NCBI GenBank assembly: GCA_023653785.1 | Contig: JAMKCH010019767.1 | Location: 140,672-204,671 of the forward strand | DNA length: 64,000 nucleotides | Direction of reading: 5' to 3' | Source: Ophioderma brevispina | Taxonomy: Eukaryota; Echinodermata; Ophiuroidea; Amphilepidida; Ophiodermatidae | In this document: positions 1 to 11,023 of the stretch, piece by piece | Numbering within the stretch: position 1 is the first letter of the stretch | Layout: each line of letters opens with the position of its first letter | Program-made: the position numbers and the translations under genes | Notes under the pieces: model-generated | The model's input: only the letters and a program-made list of their open reading frames with translations | Database searches by the model: none | What the model was told of the DNA's origin: nothing

Positions 1-1719
1 AACTTTTGCCTCTTTAGCTAGTTAAGTTTAGTAGGGGTAGTTAGAAGTACCAACATCATATGTAGATTCCTGTGGCCTAATTTATTTATCTAAAATTGAC
101 CATTTTCACATTTCATCCATAACGGATCTCGAAACGGCAGCAAATTTGGAGCGCCATTTGGATTTTGGATACTTGCAAGGTTTAAATCCTCTTATAGGTT
201 TTAAGGTAATCCTATACTCAAAACCATATGTTTGGATAACGTACTTTGTTCTAGCTGGACATGGTTTGGAAATATGAACAACATACAAAAATGGCGGCAT
301 TTTGGACGCCAATCGTGGGATTTTGAAGATGCCCACCAGGGGATTTCGGGGATTTTTATCAGTGCATTTACCCATATTCCTGGACCTTATCTGAACAAAT
401 CAGCTTGTTCACCAAAAATGTCCAGGTCAAACTAATACTATTGGCCTATTATGGGGAACGATTCCGACTTATCGCAGTGGCAAGTTCAAAACACATGTTT
501 GAATTTTTTGTGCACCTGTTTGTCCAATAAACCTCCAAAACGTTCTCGGTAGGTGGTCTACAAACCGAATCAGTGAAATTTGAGAGACAGTTCATATCCT
601 AAAAAAATCTCCTCCTGTACCTTTAACATATAGCCCTACGAGGAAAAAAAGTACCTATTATTAATTTCAAGGTTAATCGCAATGGCCTCTACTAACAAGT
701 AGATATCAACATAAAAAAGTCTTCAAAGTTTGATGTACGCGCAAGGCTCATTTGAATTTTCCGTCTTTTGCCCAATTTTCGCGTGTTTTGAAAAACAATG
801 TTTTGCCCCTAATTTGCAGCCAAAATAAATTGGAGTTGTCTTTTGACCCGGAATGTGGTATAAATTTCGGTCAGAAATTCCCTGTGGACGGGGTTTCCTT
901 AGGGGTCCCATAATCATATTCTCAGTATCAAAGACGAAAATATTTTGTGTTCTGAGATAATTATCTTAGTATCATAAAATAATATTTTGTGTTTATGAGT
1001 AATTATCTCGGATCAATTGAATAATGTATTCCGTATTTCTGATTAACTTAGTTAGGTATTATAGAATAAAATATTTCGGTTTTTGCAAACTTCTTGGTAT
1101 TTGGTAAAACGAATGGTCACTACAAGATGTCCGTAGGAAACTCTAGACTTTACTGTTTTGAAGAAAATTTTAAAGTCCAATTATAACCCATTAAATCTAA
1201 TTAAAACTCAATTATTATTTTAGGCTACAAAGTTATATGTATGTATGTGAAAATCACATTCAAGTATTTGCAAAATACGACGAATTTACACCGTTGTTTT
1301 CAATGTACGTAACAAATATCACTATGTGAAAAGCTTGTTTCCGGAAGATAGATAGAAATACGTCAAAATAGGTCGGTATGTGAAAGCGTTTATTTTGGGG
1401 GGTATCGGCAAAATACAACGCCATATAAAACACGTGTAAATGAATGGCGATTATAAAATACGACAACATAGTGAATACGGAGGATGATGATTTGGAGGAA
1501 ATTACAAAAAATAATTTAAACTAATTAATTAGGAATCATCACATTTTTAAACTTTGTGGATGGCAAGAACTCGATGAACTAAGTGATTAGGCGAAATTTC
1601 GCAAAAACCTCAAAAATGTGAAATACGACAGTATGTGATGCGGCGACAGATATGCAAGATGAATATTGAATGTTGATTCTTTACACAAAGATCACAAGAT
1701 GTGATATTGTGTTTCATGT
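1..1719. other. No recognisable gene; AT-rich DNA with short repeats
   Basis: The short open frames here lack codon-like character, splice context or family motifs, so I call no gene. Two local structures are visible. One is the tandem repeat annotated at 923-1009. The other is a scatter of the octamer-like motif AAATACGAC and variants near 1274, 1356, 1410, 1457 and 1620, often next to TATGTGA or CATAGTG. A similar combination recurs near 41,898, which suggests remnants of a dispersed repeat and not a regulatory array. Confidence 0.5.
923..1009. repeat. Short tandem repeat, about 44-bp unit
   Basis: Two adjacent units both read AGTATCA, then an A-rich stretch, AATATTTTGTGTT, and a GAG-AATTATCT end. 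Unit 1 is about 923-966 and unit 2 about 967-1009; a third, badly degraded unit may follow to about 1075, where AAAATATTT recurs. It is non-coding and AT-rich. Confidence 0.6.
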
Positions 1720-2057
1720 TTAAAGCGGCATTGGCAACATTTTTCACAAAATAGAAATTTCTTCAAGTTTGCTCTCAAATGATGTTAGGGCCAGCGGGAC
1801 TGAGAAATAGATTACATTTTACAACATAAAATACCATACTAAAAACAGATGGGGAGTTAATAAAAGTTAAAGACATCAGGTTAATTTGTAAGAAACTTTT
1901 AAGTTCAAAAACTTTAATCAACAAATGTGATTATTACATGAAATCATAGATCGTACTCATTGATATTAAAACCAAAAAGGTAACAGACCGGTCAAACGGG
2001 TGAATGGCGTGGAAAAACCCCCCCCCCCTTGCATACGGCGTGAGTTTCTTGTGTTAA
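1720..2057 (+). mobile_element. TTAA-bounded dispersed repeat, copy 1
   Basis: A 338-bp repeat that begins at TTAA then AGCGGCATTGGCA and ends at a TTAA preceded by TTCTTGTG. A second copy in the same orientation lies at 48,675-49,004; the two align along nearly their full length with small indels and both stop at TTAA. The shared ends make these likely element boundaries and the TTAA the target duplication, as for piggyBac-type insertions. The two ends are not obvious inverted repeats of one another, so this may be a derived or end-modified element. No coding capacity. A C-run lies near 2018-2029 in this copy only. Confidence 0.7.
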
Positions 2058-2394
2058 AGGTAATTTCCGTCGTCTGCTATAAATAAATGTTCGCCGCGAC
2101 ATAATTATACAAATCGTTCTTTTATCCATAAGGACGCTGATTTAGTCTTACTCATTTCAGGTGCGGGCTAATGTACAAAAAAAAGCTTTACAACCATGCA
2201 AAAATATCAATTGTGAAAAACTCTTGAGGGCGAACTATTGTTCAAATGTGCCAGTGTCCGCTTTCAATATGAGATGAATTCAATGTGGAATGCAATATCA
2301 ACACAGCGTGAAGGATGTCATTTATATTCAAATTAGGTAATAAATGAGAGGACATTTTTACACGTGTGATGTCGGGTAAGTGTGTAAAAAGTGA

Positions 2395-2625
2395 TATACC
2401 GGGGGAGAGTAAAAAAAACTTGACCTGATTGTGTACGCCATTTTGCATTTTTAAATTAGCATATATCTAACATATGGGATATCACAGAGTCTATCTCATA
2501 TATTAATTTGCTGCCAAAGATAATTCCAATGGATAAGCCTGGGCCGAGCTACAGTTCTTTTTTGAATCAAGTAGTTTATTTTACCCCTATCCCCGAATTC
2601 TCTTTGAATGCACGGCGGCCAAATA
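2395..2625 (+). mobile_element. Half copy of the TA-flanked foldback family
   Basis: This stretch matches the left arm of the palindromic element at 10,550-11,010. It shares the GTAAAAAAA-TGACC start, a CGCCATTTT block, ATATATCTAACATAT, a TTTGCTGCCAAAGATAATTCC block and a CCGAGCTACAG block, in the same order and spacing. The opposite arm is not visible on either side, so this is a single arm or a broken copy. It is non-coding. Confidence 0.7.
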
Positions 2626-3061
2626 CGCAAATGATTCCCTAAAATTGATAGGGTATGGCCAATGTTTATGTCAAATAAAGAGGTATCTTAAAGGTGTAAA
2701 AGCCAGTGATAATGGTAAATTTTATTGAAAACTTTTTTTCAGATGCTGCCATAGTTTTGTCTGCAATAAAAGACAATATTTAAATCTCAAAAGGTTGTAC
2801 AGATGCCTGTTCCTGAATATGGTACGATCATTCAACTCCTCCAGAAACTGATAAAAGTATCAAGTTAATTTATTTTTTCAAATGATGTTAATGAGTGAAA
2901 CGTTACGAAGGACGATTGTAAATGTGACTTTTGTGAGTGGTAAAGCATACATTTATTCTGCAGTAATAAATAGCCGGGGGGGGGGGGGGAAAGGGATCTG
3001 GACTTGAGTAATGCTTCGCTACCATAAATCACATCTTGAAAACATTTAGGTTTCAGAGGCA
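2626..3061. other. No gene seen; contains a G-run
   Basis: I find no gene in this stretch. A run of about thirteen G residues lies near 2976-2990. It may include further 5' sequence of the LINE that is first recognisable at 3062, but I cannot show that by translation. Confidence 0.4.
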
Positions 3062-3780
3062 TAGATTGGTTTAAAGATTATCTCTGCGATAGAGTTCCAA
3101 TGTGTTTCAATATAACTCAGGTACTTCGACTACTTTGAATACACAATGTGGAGTCCCGCAGGATATATATGGGGTCTATTATGTTTATCCGGTAACACCG
3201 ATATACAGGTAATCATCATCAATACTTTAATTTCTTCTATTGAGATGATGCCAAAATACTTTATTCCCACAAAATATCTGTAATCAATTAACATTGTAAA
3301 ATATTGAGCTTGCAAGAAGTCTCAAACTGGTTCAAGGCTCATAATACCAGTGCATGTCAACAAAATAAAGGATATGATTTGGAAACACCTCAAAAAAACA
3401 TCTAATTACAGATTTGGTTCGAATTTCATAGATGGTATAAAATTAGAGTAAGGCAAACCAAATTTGCTTTAGATGGAAATCTCACATGGAAAGGGACATA
3501 TTGAAAATTTTAAAACTAAGAAATATGGGCATCTTAAATAAGCTGAAGTACTTTTTACATAAACGTATATTAAAATATTTTGCGTGTATATTCTATTATA
3601 TTAACTAGGACTTCTTGCTTGGCGGTTGTATTATCAACACTGATTAGATAAAATACGCAAGTTCAAAAAAAAGCAATAAGAGTAATTAACCATTGTTATC
3701 ATTGTAATGTCATACTCGTCCACTATTTTATTAAAATATATTCCGAATGCGTGTTACAGAACCAGGGTGAGCGACACTAA
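3062..3780 (+). pseudogene. LINE reverse-transcriptase fragment, degraded
   Basis: Non-LTR retrotransposon reverse transcriptase, 5'-truncated and broken by several frameshifts and stops. In order, reading across frames, one sees DWFKDYL (near 3064), a CGVPQ block near 3149, a DDAKILYSHK catalytic-block remnant near 3243-3275, SNWFKA, LTWKGHIENF near 3484-3515, and KKKAIRVINH near 3667-3696. These follow the usual order of the palm and thumb of CR1/Jockey-like RTs. The first Asp of the catalytic loop is followed directly by a second Asp, as in xADD. With these lesions it cannot encode a working enzyme. The exact clade is not decided. Confidence 0.8.
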
Positions 3781-6700
3781 TGAAAAGGTATATAGACATC
3801 CGTGACATTCACCTTGGTATTGAATGAAGTTTCTGACATTGATCGCTCCTCGTCTCGGCAGCGATTGCCCGGGACGAAGAGGAACCAAACCAATTGTCTC
3901 CTTTACACAACCCGTCTTCAGATATTTCAGGAACTAACGCAAACTAAAAGGATCAGAATCTCATCACAGAAAGCCTAACAGCAACTCCGTGAAATTCTAC
4001 CGAGCTTGACAAAGAGCATGATAAAGTTCACTACGCCTGGTTATTTGTACTATCATTGCCTTGATAGTACATTTATTACAAACTGAAAATATGTAACTCG
4101 GACAAAGACTAGGTAAAAAGTCTATTGACTGTAAATCACATATCAATTTTAGCAAGTAATGATAACAACTTTTGATATTTTGGGCATTTGCTTTAAGGCT
4201 AACGGGCAAATTGACATAGCGTTTACAAAGGTGACGCCACCCCAAACAAGTACATAATTTGCTAAAAAAAACTTGTCTAAAAATATCAAAATCAGTTCTA
4301 CGCGTATTCTCAATTAAGTATGTGAACATTTTCTGAAATGAATAAAAGCTATCTCTTTCTCCCCTGAAGCAGGACCAAGGGAGTACACCGCGGGCCGCTG
4401 ATCCAAGAAATAATGATGGTATTGAAGTAAATCCGCCCGATGAATAGGAACGGACCTCAGACACCTTCTCTGGGACTGCATGGCGTTAAAAGTTTTTGAA
4501 TTGTTTTTAATCTCCCGATTACTATGAGTTGTTACAATAAGGTCATCCACCAAGGACACATTCTGGGTTGTACTGTACATACATTGACATTGAACGGACT
4601 GGCGTGTTCTGGGTATCATATATCATACCAAAAACCTGCGGTGTATTTTCTAATCATTGGTAAAGAAATCTACTGAAATGGCCGGGGAATTGAGATTTTA
4701 CTAGTCATAGTGATTTAGATGAGCTACAGCCATTCCGGACCTCCTCTCTATTCTATTAAAAGTTTGTTCGGCACCGGTTCACCTGATTTCATATAGGTCT
4801 ATTATTTTCGCGTTCTGATATAAACGCAATAAATTGCATAGATGGGGTTTACCCGGCAAGTTGTACTGGTTGGTTTCTGGACAGAGATGGTTAGGTCACA
4901 GGTTTTTGGCCAAAAAAAAATTTTCTCATGATGCTTTGTTCACCTACGTTTCCCTTTCGAATAAAGGATGAAATATAGGTTCAAAGAAAATGAACAAGTA
5001 TAAACCTTTACTGTATTTATTCGTTAAAGAGGATAGGTAATTTGTGTTCACGTCATGAAAATTAGCTTTAATTGGGTGATGGTCTAACCCTGCATTCTTT
5101 TTCAGTTGGCATGGATAATAACAATGGCTCTGCCGTTCCAGATGAAAAAGGAATACGTGAAGCGTGTTTATTCTTCTACATACCGCGCAGATTACTTATC
5201 ATAGCCCCCTTATGTGCCGGAGTCATGAATCATGGTGTGAAACAAACATCCGGTAGTCACATGATATCATGGGCATAAGTAGATGAACATTTAATAATTT
5301 TCTCGATAACTTGCACATACTAGACGTTAGACACACGTAGAACTGATTTCTATAATTTTAGTAAAGTTTATTTCCGAAGAATTTGTACTTCCGCAGGGGT
5401 GCGCCACCTTGTGTCCCTTATTCCGAGCATCTTTTTTCGCTTTTGCCTCATAGCCTATTTACTACTAACTATCTTGTATTATAGTCCTGATTTATTTATT
5501 CCTGTCAGTAAACGCATATTGTCGTCATTTTGTCGATGGTACGAATTATGTGGAGGGGATGTGTTTAGACCAAAAACTAAAAAGCCGTATTAAAGGAAAA
5601 TATGTCAAGATTTTTGTCAAGCTCAATTTGACTTACATTCATAAATATATGTACATAATCCACGAATTCCCCAAAAATAATACAATTTGGAATGTAAAAT
5701 TAACAAATAAGAGGCAGTTTAATTGTTTGCTGTTTTTGACATACGAAGAAAACGGGCGGATCTTTCGCCACGGCTTCATTGTCAAAAGCGCCCAACTCGC
5801 GACTACGTCAAAGTTATGACCAAACATCGTGTTGACTCGAATGTTAATTGCTGACACTGTAATATTATTGGGATTACATGAAAGTAAAAAAGTTACAGAT
5901 GACATATTTTTTTTCATTTGGGTTGTGTTTATTATTATTGAAAGTGGCAACACTGCGATATGATGGTTACAACGACGTATATTATGGATGTTCACTTTGT
6001 TGAACGTCACCATTTTTGCCTCCGAATGTGGATTTTAGTCGGAATCTTTTCCGAGTAAGCTATTGGGCGGGAAAGTAAAAGGGCAAAATCTCAACAAAAT
6101 GTGGTCACAATTTTCAACTTATTTGATTTATATTAATCTACGTTACTTAAAGCTTTCCATCCATTACCAAATTTTCCAAATATTCAAGAATCATGACATA
6201 TTTCCTTTATAAGCTGAAATGCTAACCTTTGTTCAAGCACAGAGTAAGATTGCTTTTAAAAACCAATTGTACATGAACTTTTTTTATCGAATTTATAAAG
6301 CTTCATACCAGATTCAATGAACAGATGTTGTCGTAAAAGTTTGAGACAACGCCTATCGATGTCCTTTGTTTGTGTCAATCAAATAACGGATAAAGTGTGT
6401 AATGAACATCGAGGCTGGGTGAAGGGAAAGATTATGGCACGTAGATATTGTGGGTTGGTTATGACCTGACCACAACCTCTAAATAACTTATATATATAAT
6501 TATTGGACAATTGGGATAATTTTCCTGGAACAAGAACGAATAATGGAACGTATCCAGATTTTTTTAAATATTCCCTTATTGACGTAATAACTTTGGTTAG
6601 TATAATACTTATTCATATCATTTTCTTATGTTGAAAATGCTTCAGAGTTTGTTCAATTTCAAGTTTAGTGGTTGGAATTTAATGCAGTGCATTTGCCTTG

Positions 6701-7639
6701 TACCACATTTGCTTTCGTGAGAAAATTGACATTTTTTTAATTATGGCCTTTAATCTTGATCCGTTTCGTGACATCGAATTTCTATGTGTATGATTGGGAA
6801 AAGCATACCACCTCTCAGAAACACAATGGAATCGTCGACACGCCCCGCAAACTTTTAATTAACTGACAGACTGTGTTTGCTTATTGACCTGTGTCCGAAA
6901 TGCATTGATAACGAAGCTGAATTTGGAAGTTTGAGTATATTTATCCAGCTGGCTTGGCGCGTCATTTGAAAGCAAGTTTAGCACGTTGATGCCATTTCAA
7001 CATCGGTCGGATTTTTTAGATCTTCACAATACTTTACTATTAGAAATATTAAATGGGATATCAAGACACACACATGTACAAATGCATTCTTTTTTTTATA
7101 ATTATCTACAACTAAATGTTGGACTTCTTAATGATATATATTCCCACCTTGATTACAATATTACTTTTTTCTTTTCTTCATTCCTTCTCATTGTCTTACC
7201 CCTTTTAGTCCTTTTTTCTATCTACAACAATATAACTATGTATCGCCACATCACATATCAGTTTCTTTTAACATGTGTAGCAAATATTATTAAGTTTTTT
7301 GTATAATATAAATAATTAGACACTCAATGTTCCACAATCTTCATTGGTCCGATGAAATTTCTTGTTGTAAATCATTTTTTCGTAGTTGATTTGATTTCCT
7401 AAACTGTTATCGCTTCCGTAATTGAAAATAGATGTGTTTTCTTGTCTGTTTTCCTAAGTTTGTGTTCGTACTGTTGTAGGTGTTAGAAGGGGTAACACAC
7501 TTAGAAATGGGGTGCGGTTTGGTAAAAATTAAACTTCACTTGAAATGCACACGCTATTAATTCACACTCTGTCGACAGAACTGGGTATTGGTAAGAATTG
7601 TTAGGGGCCCCTTCTTCCCTTTAAGGGAGATATTTATAT
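3781..7639. other. Long stretch without a supported gene
   Basis: About 3.9 kb with many short open frames on both strands but none with a family signature. The longest, on the minus strand at 3997-4464 (155 codons), is Cys- and Ser-rich, resembles nothing I know, and is overlapped by another open frame at 4314-4619. Open frames at 5399-5819 overlap each other on the plus strand and one on the minus strand. I treat all as chance frames or unrecognised exons. No tandem repeat or clear inverted repeat stands out. Confidence 0.4.
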
Positions 7640-7990
7640 AGAGTATGAGCGTGTCGCACTGGTTAGGGTATATCGTCGCCTTTGGTGCAGAAGGTCCCCG
7701 TTCGAGCCCCGGCGGGCTCGATCGCCACTTGCTGGGATTAATTGGGACTAAATTCTTGGATTTGGATGTGTAAGAACTATTGATTGAAACTGGAATTCCG
7801 CTCTCCCCGTGGTTCATCTGGACTTGGGCAAACGACCATGAGAATACCCCGTCCTTCTGAGGGACGTTAAGCCGTCGGTCCCATATACATTGAGAATCAC
7901 GCCTGTAAAGTAATGCATTCAGTTTCGATAAGAGTAGGGGTGAAACCCCTGGCTGTCCAATTCGTCCTGGATCCCTTGGCATCATTGGAA
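7640..7990 (+). mobile_element. tRNA-headed SINE, near full length
   Basis: The head has an A-box-like CACTGGTTAGGGTAT near 7655 and a B-box GTTCGAGCCCC near 7692, the internal RNA polymerase III promoter of tRNA-derived SINEs. A conserved body follows (AAACTGGAATTCCGCTCTCC, GGGCAAACGACCATGAG, GAGGGACGTTAAGCC), then a tail near 7930-7985. The body recurs in reverse orientation at 8720-8850, which supports a dispersed family. The minus-strand open frame covering 7557-7985 is a by-product of this repeat. Confidence 0.75.
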
Positions 7991-8719
7991 ACCAAGTTGT
8001 CTGAACACTGAATTATCTACCCAGGCTAAAATAAGACATATAATAAGACCAAATGATGAATTCATTCACGACTTAAAATAGCTTCTACAAACGACTTTAT
8101 TGGTTACAATAGCTTCTTTCACTCAACACAAATGCATTCTATTTAAACACAAATGATGGCAATAAAAACAATTTAATTAAAATGGCATCGATATTTCAAA
8201 AAGTAAACAAAAATTGAAAAAAAAAAAAAAACACTTTCAGTGACTCTTTTTAACTATATTATCAGAAATAGTTTTCCGTCCCCGTATTCTCAACGATGTT
8301 TAACGCTAATCCCTGATAGAAAATAATCTTTCCCTAGAGGGATCCAAATTGGAAGCCTTCAAGTAGTTTCAAATCAGGCTAATAACTGGTTAATCGCAAT
8401 TAAACGCCCGCTAACATAACACAATTCTCAAAGGCAAGTAAATTTCAAAATCTGTTTTAAATTTAGCCGACATGTTAAAATTCTAAAACGTTTTTAACTT
8501 AGACTTGGTGGCGGGGGTAGTTTGTAGGCGTTTTTAACTTCACGTTTTCATCAATGCCTGATATTTTTCAGGTATATGTGTCTTGTGGTTAGACAGTTGT
8601 CTCCTTTATTTCTTCTCTTATCTTTCTTTTCCGGGTCCTCAGTTTTGATTTCTCTCGTTCATTTTTTTCCTTTGCTTCTATTTTTATGCTCTTGGTGTAT
8701 GGTAATGTTAATGGTATGT
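7991..8719. other. AT-rich spacer between two SINE copies
   Basis: No gene seen. It contains an A15-type run at about 8217-8231 and a T/C-rich patch at 8600-8690. Confidence 0.4.
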
Positions 8720-8850
8720 ATATTGTGACGGGCGGGTGGCTTAACGTCCCCTCCTAAGGGCGGGGTATTCTCATGGTTCGTTTGCCCAGTCCAAATGAAC
8801 CACGGTGAGAGCGATTCCAGTTTCAATCACTATTTCTTACAAATCATTTA
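8720..8850 (-). mobile_element. Partial SINE copy, reverse orientation
   Basis: Read on the minus strand, this matches the body of the SINE at 7640-7990: AGTGATTGAAACTGGAAT, a CTCTCACCGTGGTTCATT block, GGGCAAACGAACCATGAG, and GGGGACGTTAAGCC. The tRNA-like head is missing, so the copy is 5'-truncated, as expected for LINE-mobilised sequences. The end at about 8720 is approximate. Confidence 0.75.
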
Positions 8851-10549
8851 ATTATCGCAAATGCGAGGCACAACGACGAACCACAGTTTTTAAATAGGCC
8901 CGGGGTTTTGTCTCCATCCACTGAAGCAATTCTAAAGCTCTTTGCATAACGCGAACCATTTTTTTATTTCAACCCCGTACTCTGTATAAGCATTTACAAC
9001 TAACGAAGGCTTATCTGACATATAAATATTGCTTCACGCGCACGATAAGATTGAGGCGAAGATAGCCACGTTTCCGTTGGATGAATATGTACGGTGTTAA
9101 ATATAGCCGTTTTTCTAAACCATTGTTAAATATTTCACCTGATAACTTGATGATTCTCTTAATTTACTAAATAATGAACTACAGATATTTTTCTGCAGCA
9201 ATTTTAACTTTGACCTACTAAAATAATCCTCACATCAGCCAACAAATGAATTTCTAAACCCTTTTTTATTCTCGCGGTTTACCCCTTAATTGATAACGGC
9301 AACACGTGTTACCACGTTTTCCCACCTATTGATAATATATTACAAATATTTCTTGATAAAAATAATCCAGGCGATTTATTTAAGGACATCACAGATCACT
9401 TCCCAGTTTTCCAGATACTAAATATTAAAATACATTAAATGTTATCCTAATGCTAAATCCAAAAACTATTACATGATTCGTAAAATACACACACTGGACA
9501 AAAGTATTTACATATGGTGGATTAAAATAGCTGGCTAACGATAGTTTTGCCGATTGAACCAAGAGGAAACATACAGGAACGCCACAATTGACTCCATAAT
9601 AACGCATTAAATGAATGGTTGGGGTTACATTAAATGTTTACGGGCGAAAATGTAGTGCTTATGTGGACGGGTCAATCATAACGTTTTATGGAATTGAGAG
9701 CAATTCACTCGCGATTGTGAGTCGGGAAATAAAATGGCAAGCAATTGGTCACGTGTAACTTGAAAAGAACTTTTTTATCATACCGTTGACATTATAACAA
9801 ACTTTTTGTCGTGGAATGTGAATAAGTAATCAGACATGATTTTGCGCAGACCACGTGATTTGTCAATTCCTAATGCAAAGGGAACACAATTCCCTGCATG
9901 TACCGTGAGTTGCCGTAATCTTGGCCTACTATCATCGCTGTGATATGGCACACATCACTCTGTTTACTTTACCTTTACCTTTTGTTTTATACCCTGATTA
10001 TATCTACATTGATTTGACCCCTTGTCATGTCCTGTTTTGTTCTGTCCACTGCTCCGTCTGGTCTGTTCTGTCCTTACTGTGCTTGTCTTGTCCTCTCCTT
10101 TGATGGATCACAAAAACAGGTTACACTTTCTTCTTCTGGGTGGGGTCAATCTTAAAAGTTCATGGTTCATGTTATCTTACATGTCGCTCCACACACATCG
10201 TCCCCCATTCTCATATTATTAGGCCTAAAAAAAGTTTAAAACACTGTAAACAATATTTTCATTTAGTATCTCGGCGATTTATTATTGCAGGACTTCAAAA
10301 TTAAAAATAAAACTATGTGTTCCGAAAAAGTTGAAGATGTGCCATTTCATTTTTATGTGTGTCAATATTTTTTGTGTTCTGGTAATGTGGAACATTAAAA
10401 AAAAAATCCGACCTACCTATTTCTATGTTACGCCAATCAAACAATGTTCTTTTGGACTTATTTGTTATATTTTCATTACGAAATTGTTATGACTATTTAT
10501 AATCGATTTTGTTAATGAACTACTTCTTAACTGAAAATAAGCTCATGTA
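8851..10549. other. No supported gene; CTGTCC-rich patch
   Basis: AT-rich with no recognisable coding exon. At about 10,018-10,102 there is a pyrimidine-rich, low-complexity patch built from CTGTCC/TTGTCC variants; overlapping plus-strand open frames arise from it and are not convincing genes. Confidence 0.4.
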
Positions 10550-11010
10550 TACAGGGTGAAGTAAAAAAAATGACCCTGAACGTGGTCCCGCCATTTTTGA
10601 CATTTTTTTAAGTAAATATATCTAACCTATTGGTATCATCTAAAAGTCTGGTTCGTTTTTTAATTTACTGCAAAGATCATTCACATCGGTTAAGTTTAGA
10701 CCGAGCTATAGTCGCTTGAATCAAGTATTCGTTTTTCTGCTCTGTCCACGGATTCACATTGAAATGAACGGCGTTCAGCGAAGGAAATCTGTGTCCAGAA
10801 GAAAATCAGGCCATTTATTCACTGCAAATTCTTGATTCGAAAGACTATAGCTCGTTCTATATTTAACCGATTGGAATGATCTTTGCAGAAAATTAAAGAT
10901 AATGAAATAAGCTTTCCGCATATACCACATATTATATATATATATATTATTTAAAAATTCAAAATGGCGGACACAATCCGGGTCAATTTTTTTTTGACTC
11001 ACCCTGTGTA
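10550..11010. mobile_element. Foldback (long inverted repeat) element with TA-flanked CAGGGTGA ends
   Basis: The left end reads TATACAGGGTGA and the right end TCACCCTGTGTA. The inverted arms extend inward about 200 bp each: a poly-A then TGACCC/GGGTCA, a CGCCATTTT / AAATGGCGG block, a TGCAAAGATCATTC block and a GAGCTATAGTC block pair across the centre near 10,780. Termini of the CAGGGTG type next to TA are typical of Tc1/mariner-superfamily non-autonomous elements; this assignment is inferred. It has no coding capacity. A related single arm is at 2395-2625, and isolated CACCCTGTAT ends occur at about 43,902 and 55,063. Confidence 0.85.
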
Positions 11011-11023
11011 TGTAAAAATTATT

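Noticed and set aside
3997..4619. Minus-strand open frames of 155 and 101 codons
   Set aside because: They overlap in two frames, match no family, and lack convincing splice sites or codon-like character.
7557..7985. 142-codon minus-strand open frame
   Set aside because: It is the antisense of a tRNA-headed SINE; the frame is a by-product of the GC-richer repeat.
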